Positions 56,321 through 64,000 of a DNA stretch of 64,000 nt are shown piece by piece. This DNA is from Amycolatopsis rifamycinica (GTDB lineage Bacteria > Actinomycetota > Actinomycetes > Mycobacteriales > Pseudonocardiaceae). Positions within the stretch are counted from its first letter, which is position 1. The number at the start of each line of letters is the position of its first letter. The DNA lies in NCBI RefSeq assembly GCF_000695625.1, contig NZ_JMQI01000058.1:62001-126000 (forward strand), read 5' to 3'. Below the pieces are notes generated by a model that was not told the origin of the DNA, searched no databases, and worked only from the letters and a program-made list of their open reading frames with translations. The position numbers and the translations under genes were made by a program.

Positions 56321-56934
56321 CCTGGCTCGGGGACACCGCCACCTCGTACGACACGGTGGCCGAAAGCTACGCGGAGTTCGTGGCGGACGCGCTCGAGAAG
56401 GAGCCGTACCTGAAGGCCGCGCTGACCCTGTTCGCCGCGCAGGTCGACGGGCCGGCCGTGGACGTCGGCTGCGGCCCGGGGCACTTCACGGCGTTCCTCG
56501 CTTCGCTGGGGGTCGACGCGTCCGGCATCGACCTCTCGCCGGGGATGGTCGACCTGGCGCGCCGGTCGCACCCGGAGCTGCGGTTCGAGGTGGGGTCGAT
56601 GACGGACCTGGCGCTGCCCGACGCGTCGGTCGCCGGGGTGCTGGCGTCCTGGTCGCTGATCCACGTCCCCGACGAGGCGGTGCCGGCGGCGCTGGGCCAC
56701 TTCCACCGCGTGCTGCGGCCGGGTGGCCTGGCGGTGATCGGCTACCACGTCGGCGCGGGCACCCGGCTGAAGACCCAGGGCTACGGCGGGCACCCGATGC
56801 GGGTCAACGTCCACCTCCGGCAACCGTGGTGGCTGGCCCGGCGGGTGCGGGAAGCCGGGTTCACCGTGGACGCGGAATGGCTGCTGAACCCCGGGGCCGA
56901 GGTGGCGCAGGCCATTCTGTTCGCTTCGAAATAG
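56317..56934 (+). CDS. Class I SAM-dependent methyltransferase
   Basis: A 205-residue Methyltransf_11/25-type enzyme. Motif I is VDVGCGPGHFTAFLASLGV, motif II DASGIDLSPGM, and motif IV-VI VLASWSLIHVP and LRPGGLAVIGYH. The small-molecule substrate is unknown. It is translated with the upstream TetR gene. Confidence 0.88.
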   Translation: MTWLGDTATSYDTVAESYAEFVADALEKEPYLKAALTLFAAQVDGPAVDVGCGPGHFTAFLASLGVDASGIDLSPGMVDLARRSHPELRFEVGSMTDLALPDASVAGVLASWSLIHVPDEAVPAALGHFHRVLRPGGLAVIGYHVGAGTRLKTQGYGGHPMRVNVHLRQPWWLARRVREAGFTVDAEWLLNPGAEVAQAILFASK

Positions 56935-56947
56935 CCGGTGGATGAGT

Positions 56948-56953
56948 TACGCT
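56948..56953 (+). promoter_or_regulatory. Leaderless -10 element of the Cys-rich secreted protein gene
   Basis: TACGCT, 6 bp from the ATG at 56960. It places the start after the ATG at 56942. Confidence 0.55.
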
Positions 56954-56959
56954 CCGATC

Positions 56960-58051
56960 ATGAAGATGGGGGTTTTCCGCCGGTTCGGCGTGTTCGTGAC
57001 CGTCTTTCTGTCCGCGCTCGCCTCGACGCTGCTGCTCGGCGCGTCCGCCGCGCACGCCGCGACGCCGCTGGGCAAGCAGAACTGGGTGGTCAGCGTGGCC
57101 GGGTTCACCGACGCCGCCGGCAGCAATTACCTACGGCTCGGCTACCTCGTGTTCGACCCGTCGAGCAACGCCGTCCAGCACAACTTCTGGACGTGGAGCC
57201 AGCGCGACTACCCCCTTCCGGTGAACAGCGGGGACGTCTACTACTGCGGCGAGTTCCAGCCGGGCACCAACCCGCGCAACAACTGCGCGATCAAGACCGC
57301 GCCGGGCTTCACCGGCGACCCGAACGGCCACTTCACCGGCACCTACGCCTACGACCCGGCGTCCGGCCAGGTGGCGATCACCTGGACGAGCAGCACGATC
57401 AACGGCGCCACGACGGCGGTGAACCTCGGCGAGACCTGGGCGGTCTCCGAGCTGCACCCGGGCCTGGGCCGGATGCAGCTGGTGACCGACACGTACTCGA
57501 TCACGGGCGGCTACGCCTACGGCAGCAACGCTTCGCTGGCCCAGACGAGCAAGGCGTCGATGAGCACGATCCGCGCCACGCAGCGCTCGTACAAGTACGA
57601 GGCGCACAGCTGGAACAAACTGAAGGTCACCACCGTGGCCCGCGGGTCGGGCGGCAGCTTCACGGTGGGCCCCACCTGGAACGCCTGCACGGACGGTTCG
57701 TGCCTCGGGTACGTGCAGAGGAACGCGGGGTGCGACGCGGCGTCCTGCTGCCCCAACCCGGGCACGGCCGAGTACGACGCGTGCGTGCGGAAGCTCGCCG
57801 ACAGCGGCGACCGCCGGTTCTACTACCTGACGGGCGACTTCGGCGGGCGGCGCAACGCCTACGAGTTCTGGTGCGAGTGCCTGTCGTACGACGGCTGCTA
57901 CCTGGGGAACAGCCACGTGCGGCCGTTGCTGCAGGTGATCGACGACTCGGGCGCGTTCCAGGGCTGGGTGGGCGCGGAGGTCAGCCCCGACCGCAGCGGC
58001 ACCCGCACGATGGACGGCGAGTACTACGCCGCCTTCGCGATGGTGGCCTAA
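56960..58051 (+). CDS. Secreted Cys-rich protein of unknown function
   Basis: A 363-residue exported protein. A Sec signal peptide (about residues 1-34, FRRFGVFVTVFLSALASTLL to AHAA) is followed by a beta-rich mature domain and a C-terminal Cys-rich region (NACTDGSCLGYVQRNAGC, ASCCPNPG, FWCECLSYDGC). I count 11 Cys in the mature chain, so several disulfides and possibly one free thiol or a dimer. I recognise no family. The start is set by the leaderless -10; it is lone and convergent with the next gene, overlapping it by 4 bp. Confidence 0.7.
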   Translation: MKMGVFRRFGVFVTVFLSALASTLLLGASAAHAATPLGKQNWVVSVAGFTDAAGSNYLRLGYLVFDPSSNAVQHNFWTWSQRDYPLPVNSGDVYYCGEFQPGTNPRNNCAIKTAPGFTGDPNGHFTGTYAYDPASGQVAITWTSSTINGATTAVNLGETWAVSELHPGLGRMQLVTDTYSITGGYAYGSNASLAQTSKASMSTIRATQRSYKYEAHSWNKLKVTTVARGSGGSFTVGPTWNACTDGSCLGYVQRNAGCDAASCCPNPGTAEYDACVRKLADSGDRRFYYLTGDFGGRRNAYEFWCECLSYDGCYLGNSHVRPLLQVIDDSGAFQGWVGAEVSPDRSGTRTMDGEYYAAFAMVA

Positions 58052-58524
58052 GCGAACGCCTGCTCGGTGAAGCCGAGTCCCCCGCGTTCGGCCATGGTGA
58101 GGACCTGCCGGTCGACGTGCTGTGGCCGGGCGCGGATGTACTGCCGGAAGCCTCGCGCCCGGAACCTCAGGTCGAACTCGTGCCCCTCCAGGTGCCAGCC
58201 GGGGTACGGCTTGTCGTCGGGCGGGTCGAGGCGGTGGAGGTCCGCGATCTCCAGGCTGCCGTACAGCGGGCCGACGGTGCCGGTGATGTCCCAGGCTTCG
58301 TCGAACACCAGGGTCGCCGGGGCGATCCAGAACGTGAAGTGCTTCTCTCGCCGAGCGGGCTCGACCCAGCGGACGATGTAGTCGAGGTCCAACAAGAGCC
58401 GGCCCGGCGACGGGTCGTCGTCCTCGAGGACGCTCAGGGCGTGGACGCGGCAGTCGTGCCAGCCCATCCGCGGGAAGTCGGCGTCGGTCCAGACGGCCTT
58501 CGACAGGCCGGACGGGTCGGTCAC
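58048..58524 (-). CDS. Conserved-looking hypothetical protein (158 aa)
   Basis: A 158-residue acidic, Trp-rich soluble protein without signal or membrane segments. FPRMGWHDCRVHALSVLEDD, LLLDLDYIVRW and HFTFWIAPATLVFDEAWDI suggest a compact beta fold. I do not recognise a family; the size and aromatic content recall immunity-type or DUF domains, but that is a guess. Its GTG overlaps the stop of the upstream lipoprotein hydrolase gene (GTGA), so the two are coupled. Confidence 0.65.
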   Translation of the reverse strand: MTDPSGLSKAVWTDADFPRMGWHDCRVHALSVLEDDDPSPGRLLLDLDYIVRWVEPARREKHFTFWIAPATLVFDEAWDITGTVGPLYGSLEIADLHRLDPPDDKPYPGWHLEGHEFDLRFRARGFRQYIRARPQHVDRQVLTMAERGGLGFTEQAFA

Positions 58525-59339
58525 GACAGGCGCTCCCCCACGAACTTCAGGATCTCCGGCAGTACGCCCCGCCAGTATTGGTCATCGTGCCCGCCCGGGG
58601 TGAACCGGGAAACCTCGGGCGCGACCGCCTGCACCAGCCGCCGGTCCGCGCCGCGGAACGGGTCCGACTCACCGCACCACACGCCCAGGCCGCGCGGGCG
58701 CAGGTCGGCCGTGTGCAGCAGGGGTTCCTCGGCCCGCCAGTTCGCCTCGTCCGCGAACAACTTGCGGCTGCGGGCGTCGGGCCAGCTGACGAACAGCGCC
58801 GCGCTCGCCGTGGCCACCGCCTTCACGTCCGGGTGAGCGCGGGCGAACCGCAAAGCGCCGAAGCCGCCCATCGAAATGCCGAACACCGCCGACGGCGGAC
58901 GCAGGTCGCGGGCGGCCAGCCAGCCGGGGACTTCGTCGGTGAGCAGGCGCTGCGGGTCGTCAGCACCGCCGACGTTCACCCAGTAGTGGTCGCCGTCGAC
59001 CGCCGCGATGGCGAACGGCGGCGTTCCGGCGCGGACGGCCGCCGTCAGCAGCTCCGGGACGCCGAGCGAAAGGAAGGTCCGCGCCCGGGCGCCACGGCCG
59101 TGCAGGGCCAGGCACACCGGCAGACCCGAGGCCGGGACGCCTTCGGGCGTGATCAGCACCAGGTCGACGTCGGTGCCGCGGGCCGCCGAGGGCATGCGCT
59201 GGACCGTCACCGGCTCGGACAGTCCCGACGGGTGGGCCGGCTGCGGCACCGGGGGCGGTCCGGGCGGGGGCTGGGCGGACGAGCAGCCCGCCAGCAGCGC
59301 CAGTGCGCTGCCGGCGAGCAGGCCGCGGCGGGAGAGCAC
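58521..59339 (-). CDS. Lipoprotein alpha/beta-hydrolase (esterase D/Ag85-like)
   Basis: A 272-residue protein. The signal MLSRRGLLAGSALALLAGC has a twin-Arg-like start and a lipobox (Cys19). After a Pro-rich linker comes an alpha/beta-hydrolase with LALHGRG (oxyanion region) and nucleophile elbow VFGISMGGFGALRFA. The acid and His (GESDPF, GGHDDQYW) complete the triad. This resembles esterase-D-like and mycolyltransferase-like secreted esterases. It is encoded 3 bp after rbfA on the same strand, so it lies at the end of the infB operon or on rbfA read-through. Confidence 0.85.
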   Translation of the reverse strand: MLSRRGLLAGSALALLAGCSSAQPPPGPPPVPQPAHPSGLSEPVTVQRMPSAARGTDVDLVLITPEGVPASGLPVCLALHGRGARARTFLSLGVPELLTAAVRAGTPPFAIAAVDGDHYWVNVGGADDPQRLLTDEVPGWLAARDLRPPSAVFGISMGGFGALRFARAHPDVKAVATASAALFVSWPDARSRKLFADEANWRAEEPLLHTADLRPRGLGVWCGESDPFRGADRRLVQAVAPEVSRFTPGGHDDQYWRGVLPEILKFVGERLS

Positions 59340-59342
59340 GGG

Positions 59343-59822
59343 TCAGCCCCGGCTCTCCTCCTCCGCCAACTCGTCGGCGTCCTCGGTGTCTTCGCGAGGG
59401 GCCTTGTACGGGTCGGCGTCGCCCGCGTGCTGGGCCTCGGCCGCGCGGCGCGCGACCTCCGCGTCGGCCTCACGGGCCTTGGCGAGCAGGTCTTCGATCC
59501 GCTTCGACTCCTCGGGAATCGTGTCGGCGACGAAGGTCAGCGTCGGGGTGTAGCGGACCCCGGTGCCTTGCCCGACCTTCGTGCGCAGCACACCGCGCGC
59601 CGATTCGAGCGCGGCGGCCGCACCGGCGAAGTCCGGGACGGAGTCCAGCTTCTCGCCGAGCACCGTGTAGTACACCGTGGCGTCGTGCAGGTCACCGGTG
59701 ACCTTCGTGTCCGTGATGGTCACGTAGTCCAGCCGGGGGTCCTTGACCTCGTGTTCGATCGCCGACGCGACGATCTGCGAGATCCGCTTGGCGAGCTTGC
59801 GAGCCCGAGCAGGATCGGCCAT
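59343..59822 (-). CDS. rbfA: 30S ribosome-binding factor
   Basis: A 159-residue RbfA. The sequence RARKLAKRISQIVASAIEHE, VKDPRLDYVTITDTKVTGDL and LRTKVGQGTGVRYTPTLTFV gives the KH-type fold. The acidic, Ala-rich tail (from about 120) is longer than in E. coli. It matures the 16S 5' end and the 30S subunit. AGGAG precedes the ATG. Confidence 0.95.
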   Translation of the reverse strand: MADPARARKLAKRISQIVASAIEHEVKDPRLDYVTITDTKVTGDLHDATVYYTVLGEKLDSVPDFAGAAAALESARGVLRTKVGQGTGVRYTPTLTFVADTIPEESKRIEDLLAKAREADAEVARRAAEAQHAGDADPYKAPREDTEDADELAEEESRG

Positions 59823-59841
59823 GTCGTTCTCCTAGGAAGAT

Positions 59842-60135
59842 CTAGTCATCTGGGCCGAGCAACCGGCGACGGGCGGAGAGCAGTTCGAACTCCGGCCGGC
59901 CGGCCACGTACCGCTCACACGAGTCGAGCACGTCACGGACGTGCTCGCCACCTTCGGCGACGACGGCCACCCCGATGAGGGCCCGGCGGTGCAGGTCGGT
60001 GTGCCCGGCTTCGGCCACCGACACGCCGAAGCGCTTACGCACCTCGGCCAGCACCGGACGGACCACGGATCGCTTCTGCTTCAGCGAATGGACGTCGCCG
60101 AGCAGGATGTCGAGCTCGAGAGCTCCGACGAACAT
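59842..60135 (-). CDS. ylxP: DUF503/YlxP-family protein
   Basis: A 97-residue DUF503 protein (MFVGALELDILLGDVHSLKQ, KRSVVRPVLAEVRKRFGVSV). The family is always encoded between infB and rbfA and is thought to bind RNA or assist ribosome assembly. The infB terminator lies between this gene and infB, so it may have a separate promoter. Confidence 0.9.
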   Translation of the reverse strand: MFVGALELDILLGDVHSLKQKRSVVRPVLAEVRKRFGVSVAEAGHTDLHRRALIGVAVVAEGGEHVRDVLDSCERYVAGRPEFELLSARRRLLGPDD

Positions 60136-60161
60136 AGGCAGTTTGGGTGGTGTAGTAGGGA

Positions 60162-60198
60162 GACACCGGGTGTGCGCGGGAAACGCACACCCGGTGTC
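60162..60198 (-). terminator. Terminator of infB
   Basis: GACACCGGGTGTGCG (60162-60176) and its exact complement (60184-60198) form a 15-bp stem with a 7-nt loop, 10 bp after the infB stop. Confidence 0.8.
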
Positions 60199-60207
60199 GA
60201 TCGTTCC

Positions 60208-63207
60208 TTACGCGCGGGGCTTCTCGCGCTGCTCGTACGTCTCGATCAGGTCGCCGACCTTGAGGTCGCCGTACGAACCGAGCGTCAGACCGCACTCGTA
60301 GCCCTCGCGGACCTCGACCACGTCGTCCTTGAACCGCCGCAGCGAGCTGACCGGCAGGTTCTCCGCCACGACGGTGCCGTCGCGGAGCAGACGGGCCCGG
60401 GCGTTGCGCCGGATCTCGCCGGACATGACCAGGCAACCCGCGATCGTGCCGATCTTGGAGGACTTGAAGACCTCGCGGACCTCCGCGCGGCCCAGCTCGA
60501 CCTCTTCGTACTCCGGCTTGAGCATGCCCTTGAGGGCCTGCTCGATCTCGTCGATCGCCTGGTAGATGACCGTGTAGTACCGGACGTCGACGCCCTCGCG
60601 GGTGGCCCGCTCGGTCGCCTTGCCCTGGGCGCGGACGTTGAACCCGAGGACGATCGCGTCGGACGCGGTCGCCAGGTCGATGTCCGACTCGGTCACGCCA
60701 CCGACACCGCGGTGGACCACGTTCAGCTCGACCTCGTCGCCGACGTCCAGCTGGAGCAGCGAGGCTTCGAGGGCCTCGACCGTACCCGAGTTGTCACCCT
60801 TGATGATCAGGTTGAGGCTGTTCGTCTCCTTCAAGGCGGAGTCGAGGTCCTCGAGGCTGACCCGCTTGCGGCGCGACGCGTTGAGCGCGTTCCGCGTGCG
60901 AGCCGACCGGCGCTCGGCGATCTGCCGGGCGACGCGGTCCTCGTCGACCACCAGGAAGGTGTCGCCCGCGCCGGGCACCGACGTGAAGCCGATGACCTGG
61001 ACCGGACGCGAGGGCAGCGCCTCGGTGACGTCCACGTTGTGCTCGTCGACCATCCGGCGGACGCGGCCGTAGGCGTCACCCGCCACGACCGAGTCACCGA
61101 CGCGCAGCGTGCCGCGCTGGACGAGGACGGTGGCCACCGGGCCGCGGCCGCGGTCGAGGTGCGCCTCGATCGCGACACCCTGGGCCTCCATGTCCGGGTT
61201 GGCCCGGAGGTCCAGAGCGGCGTCCGCGGTCAGCAGGATCGCCTCGAGCAGGCCGTCGATGTTGATGTTCTGCCGCGCGGAGATCTCGACGAACATCGTG
61301 TCGCCGCCGTACTCCTCGGCGACCAGGCCGTACTCGGTCAGCTGCTGCCGGATCTTGTCCGGGTTCGCGCCTTCCTTGTCGATCTTGTTGATCGCGACCA
61401 CGATCGGGGCCTTGGCGGCCTGCGCGTGGTTGATCGCCTCGACCGTCTGCGGCATCACACCGTCGTCGGCCGCCACCACGATCACCGCGATGTCGGTCGA
61501 GTTCGCACCACGGGCACGCATGGCGGTGAACGCCTCGTGACCCGGGGTGTCGATGAAGGTGATCAGCCGCGGGTTGCCGTCGAGCTCGGTCTCGATCTGG
61601 TACGCACCGATGTGCTGCGTGATGCCGCCGGCCTCGCTCTCGCGGACCTTCGTCTTCCGGATCGTGTCGAGCAGGCGGGTCTTACCGTGGTCGACGTGAC
61701 CCATGATGGTCACGACGGGCGGCCGGACCTGCAGGTCCTCTTCCTCGCCGGAGTCTTCGCCATACGTGATGTCGAAGGTCTCCAGGAGCTCGCGGTCCTC
61801 CTCCTCGGGGCTGACGACCTGAACGTTGTAGTTCATTTCGCCGCCGAGCAGCTCGAGGATGTCGTCCGACACGGACTGCGTCGCGGTGACCATCTCGCCG
61901 AGGTGGAAGAGCACCTGCACCAGCGAAGCCGGGTTGGCGTCGATCTTCTCGGCGAAGTCGGTCAGCGAGGCACCGCGCGGCAGCCGGATCGTCTCGCCCT
62001 GGCCCTTGGGCAGGCGGACGCCGCCGACGCTGGGCGCCTGCATGTTGTCCATGTACTCCTGGCGCTTCTGCCGCTTCGACTTGCGGCCCTTGCGCGAGGG
62101 ACCACCCGGACGCCCGAAGGCACCCGCGGTACCGCCACGGCCACCGGGGCCGCCACGACCGCCGCCGCCACCGCGGAAGCCGCCGCCACCGGCCGGGGCG
62201 CCGCCCCCACCGGGACCGCCGCCACCCGGGCGGAAGCCGCCGCCGCCACCGCCGCCGCCACCCGGGCGGAAGCCACCGCCGCCGCCACCGCCACCGGGGC
62301 CGCCGCGGAAACCGCCGCCGCCGCCACCGGGACGACCGCCGCCACCGGGGCCGCCACGGGCGCCGCCACCGGGACCACCGCGGGCGCCGCCACCGGGACC
62401 GGCGGGACGCTGCGTGCGGCCCGGCATCATGCCGGGGTTCGGCCGCGGGGGCATGTTGCCCGGGCTCGGCCGGTTGCCACCGGCGCCACCACCCGGCCGC
62501 GGGGCCGGACGGTCACCGCCGGCGCCACCGCCGGGACGCGGGGGCCGGTTGTCGCCGCCCTGGCCGCCGCCGGGGCGCGGAGCCTGCGGACGCGGGGCCG
62601 GAGCGCCGGAACCGACGCCGAACGGGTTGTTGCCGACGCGCGGGGTGCGCGGGCCGGGCTTGGGACCGCCGGGCTTGGGGCCCTGCGGCTTGGGCGGGAC
62701 GACCGAACCGGTGCCGCCCGCGGGGGGCGTGGCCGGGGTGTCCTGCTTCGGAGCGGCGGGCGCGTCCGCTTTCGCGGCCGGGACCTGCTCCTGGGGTGCG
62801 GGCGCAGCAGGCTGCTGACGCGGGCCGGGCCGGGGACCGGGGCGCTGCCCCGGGGTGGCCGGCTTCGCCGCCGCGGGCGCCTGCTGCTGCTGGGGTGCCA
62901 CCGGAGCCGGAGCGGCCGGGGCGGGCGCCGCCTGGGCCGCCGGAGCCTGCTGGGCAGGCGCGGGGGGCTTCGGGGCGGCGGGTCCGGGCTTGGCGGCCGG
63001 CGGACCGGGGCGCGCCGACGGACCGGGGGTGGGCTTCTTGGCGCCCTTGGGCGCATACGCGTCGCGGAGACGGCGGGCGACGGGCGCCTCGACCGTGGAC
63101 GACGCGGACTTGACGAACTCGCCCTGTTCCTTCAACTTCGCGAGCACGTCCTTGCTGGTGATGCCGAGCTCTTTCGCGAGCTCGTGTACGCGGGCCTTGC
63201 CTGGCAC
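60208..63207 (-). CDS. infB: Translation initiation factor IF-2
   Basis: A 999-residue IF-2. An N-terminal IF2_N domain (GKARVHELAKELGITSKDVL) is followed by a very long Pro/Ala and then Gly/Arg-rich linker (about 60-385, with many RGGPGGG and FRPGGGGG repeats). A second IF2_N-like unit, the GTPase domain (G1 GHVDHGKT near 500, G3 DTPGHEAF, G4 NKIDKEG) and the C-terminal domains II-IV follow. It places initiator tRNA on the 30S subunit. GAGGAG precedes the GTG at 63207. The linker makes it about 100 residues longer than the mycobacterial protein as I recall it. Confidence 0.96.
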   Translation of the reverse strand: MPGKARVHELAKELGITSKDVLAKLKEQGEFVKSASSTVEAPVARRLRDAYAPKGAKKPTPGPSARPGPPAAKPGPAAPKPPAPAQQAPAAQAAPAPAAPAPVAPQQQQAPAAAKPATPGQRPGPRPGPRQQPAAPAPQEQVPAAKADAPAAPKQDTPATPPAGGTGSVVPPKPQGPKPGGPKPGPRTPRVGNNPFGVGSGAPAPRPQAPRPGGGQGGDNRPPRPGGGAGGDRPAPRPGGGAGGNRPSPGNMPPRPNPGMMPGRTQRPAGPGGGARGGPGGGARGGPGGGGRPGGGGGGFRGGPGGGGGGGGFRPGGGGGGGGGFRPGGGGPGGGGAPAGGGGFRGGGGGRGGPGGRGGTAGAFGRPGGPSRKGRKSKRQKRQEYMDNMQAPSVGGVRLPKGQGETIRLPRGASLTDFAEKIDANPASLVQVLFHLGEMVTATQSVSDDILELLGGEMNYNVQVVSPEEEDRELLETFDITYGEDSGEEEDLQVRPPVVTIMGHVDHGKTRLLDTIRKTKVRESEAGGITQHIGAYQIETELDGNPRLITFIDTPGHEAFTAMRARGANSTDIAVIVVAADDGVMPQTVEAINHAQAAKAPIVVAINKIDKEGANPDKIRQQLTEYGLVAEEYGGDTMFVEISARQNINIDGLLEAILLTADAALDLRANPDMEAQGVAIEAHLDRGRGPVATVLVQRGTLRVGDSVVAGDAYGRVRRMVDEHNVDVTEALPSRPVQVIGFTSVPGAGDTFLVVDEDRVARQIAERRSARTRNALNASRRKRVSLEDLDSALKETNSLNLIIKGDNSGTVEALEASLLQLDVGDEVELNVVHRGVGGVTESDIDLATASDAIVLGFNVRAQGKATERATREGVDVRYYTVIYQAIDEIEQALKGMLKPEYEEVELGRAEVREVFKSSKIGTIAGCLVMSGEIRRNARARLLRDGTVVAENLPVSSLRRFKDDVVEVREGYECGLTLGSYGDLKVGDLIETYEQREKPRA

Positions 63208-63285
63208 AACTCTCCTCATCTAGGGGAGGCCAGGCGGAAAACCCGCTGACCTCGTCCTTATTGTCTGACGCTCATGGCTTCAGCT

Positions 63286-63684
63286 TCACGGCTGACTCAT
63301 GACGGGTCGACCTGCTTCCTTGATTCCCGGCGACCCCGGGAACGTCCCGGGCTCGTGGTGCGTGGTGGTGCGCCCGACGTGCTCGCGGACCTCGCGGGCG
63401 TCGAGCGCCCCGGGAGCCCGCAAGGCTCTCGGGAAGGCTCGCCGCCGTTCGGCCTTGGCCAGGCAGTCCGGGTCGGGGTGCAGCCAAGCCCCCCGGCCCG
63501 GCAGCCGCCGACGCTCGTCGACGACCACCCGCCCGGCCACCGCGACCACGCGCAGCAGCTCACCGATCAAGGCCCGCCGCTTGCAGCCGACACAAGTCCG
63601 CACCGGGGAAATCCGGTGGGGCTGGTGCTCGGCTACCCGCCGCGGGCTTCGAACCACTCCTGAGTCTAGCGCTTCGACCTTCAC
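63286..63684 (-). CDS. ylxR: YlxR/DUF448 RNA-binding protein
   Basis: A 132-residue YlxR protein. PVRTCVGCKRRALIGELLRV and LPGRGAWLHPDPDCL are the family marks. The C-terminal 40 residues are polar. YlxR proteins bind RNA and, in some bacteria, affect RNase P or transcription. The GTG overlaps the nusA stop (GTGA), the conserved nusA-ylxR-infB arrangement. Confidence 0.9.
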   Translation of the reverse strand: MKVEALDSGVVRSPRRVAEHQPHRISPVRTCVGCKRRALIGELLRVVAVAGRVVVDERRRLPGRGAWLHPDPDCLAKAERRRAFPRALRAPGALDAREVREHVGRTTTHHEPGTFPGSPGIKEAGRPVMSQP

Positions 63685-64000
63685 TCAGCCGAACCGGTTG
63701 TCGCGGCAGGCCGCGGCGGACGGGCGTGGTCTTGATCACCCTCGTCGTCCGCCGGTGCGGCGTCGCTGCGGATGTCGATCCGCCAGCCGGTCAGGCGGGC
63801 GGCGAGACGGGCGTTCTGGCCCTCCTTGCCGATCGCCAGCGACAGCTGGAAGTCCGGCACCACGACACGGGCGGTCTTCGCCCGCTCGTCCACGACTCGT
63901 ACGGAAACAACCTTCGCGGGCGACAGCGCATTCCCGACGAAGCGAGCCGGATCTTCGGAGTAGTCGATGATGTCGATCTTCTCACCGGCCAGCTCGCTCA
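63681..64000 (-). CDS. nusA: Transcription termination/antitermination factor NusA (C-terminal part)
   Basis: The 3' end of nusA, cut by the window edge. It encodes GEKIDIIDYSEDPARFVGNA with LSPAKVVSV of the KH region and SLAIGKEGQNARLAARLTGW of the second KH motif, ending in an acidic/Pro tail (GDQDHARPPRPAATTGSAE). NusA modulates pausing and termination. It heads the nusA-ylxR-infB operon. Confidence 0.95.
   Translation of the reverse strand, partial: SELAGEKIDIIDYSEDPARFVGNALSPAKVVSVRVVDERAKTARVVVPDFQLSLAIGKEGQNARLAARLTGWRIDIRSDAAPADDEGDQDHARPPRPAATTGSAE

Noticed and set aside
62130..62480. Tandem DNA repeat in the infB region
   Set aside because: The GCC-rich periodicity is explained by Gly-rich coding sequence of the IF-2 linker.
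59941..63249. Long plus-strand open frame opposite infB
   Set aside because: Shadow of the IF-2 gene; its translation is repetitive and matches no domain.
63640..63665. tRNA T-loop-like sequence (GGCTTCGAACCACTCC)
   Set aside because: No acceptor stem, D-arm or anticodon arm can be assembled, and it lies within the start of ylxR.

Overview
The window is high-GC actinobacterial chromosomal DNA, most likely from a member of the Pseudonocardiaceae close to Amycolatopsis. That placement is an inference from three things: codon bias, gene content (ThyX, ClgR/PspA, DUF397 with Scr1-type regulators, DUF3040) and gene order. The minus-strand backbone nusA-ylxR-infB-ylxP-rbfA-nrnA-MATE-truB-ribF-rpsO-pnp-pepR-dapB-thyX-dapA-rnj-ftsK-(argA)-rimO/pgsA-cinA-clgR-pspA-pspM matches the order known from Mycobacterium (for example clgR Rv2745c, pspA Rv2744c, argA Rv2747, ftsK Rv2748c). 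Accessory genes are interspersed in this backbone.

Layout. 1-9 kb: tail of a transglutaminase-like protein, DUF3040, dinB, a methyltransferase, a ParA-like ATPase, nei2, an adenosine deaminase relic, a strongly structured small RNA, a GNAT, pyrD and an allophanate-hydrolase-like protein that has lost the amidase catalytic residues. 9-14.5 kb: the envelope-stress block pspM-pspA-clgR, then cinA/pncC, pgsA and rimO. 14.6-22 kb: argA, a secreted phospholipase A2, a small secreted protein, an RloA/RloB (AbiL-like) defence pair, ftsK, an acyltransferase and wrbA. 22-28 kb: two tandem secreted paralogues, only one of which keeps a cell-wall/membrane anchor, two transporters and a VWA protein. 28-38.5 kb: rnj-dapA, a receptor Ser/Thr kinase, mntH, thyX with an ACT protein, a ribbon-helix-helix regulator with a DUF4097 protein, a TlpA-like lipoprotein and an AlkX/YcaQ-like glycosylase. 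38.5-46.7 kb: GNAT, GtrA, DUF397/Scr1-type pair, then dapB-pepR-pnp-rpsO. 46.8-64 kb: thpR, ribF, truB, transporters, nrnA, an accessory block of methyltransferases, TetR and secreted proteins, then the translation-initiation operon rbfA-ylxP-infB-ylxR-nusA (nusA runs off the edge).

The backbone genes link RNA metabolism and translation (nusA, infB, rbfA, truB, rpsO, pnp, rnj, nrnA), lysine/peptidoglycan precursor synthesis (dapA, dapB), thymidylate synthesis, DNA segregation and envelope stress. About twenty genes carry a TANNNT-like -10 hexamer ending 6-8 bp before the start codon. This points to widespread leaderless transcription, and I used it to choose several starts.

The most unusual features are four intergenic arrays built on a strict 21-bp period with mirror symmetry (242-426, 9065-9219, 25988-26109, 51815-51978) and a probable unannotated RNA at 5353-5605. 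That RNA begins with a 16-nt sequence able to pair along the whole 3' tail of 16S rRNA. Others are a 153-bp triplication of the nrnA 3' end and an 18-bp perfect palindrome present three times.
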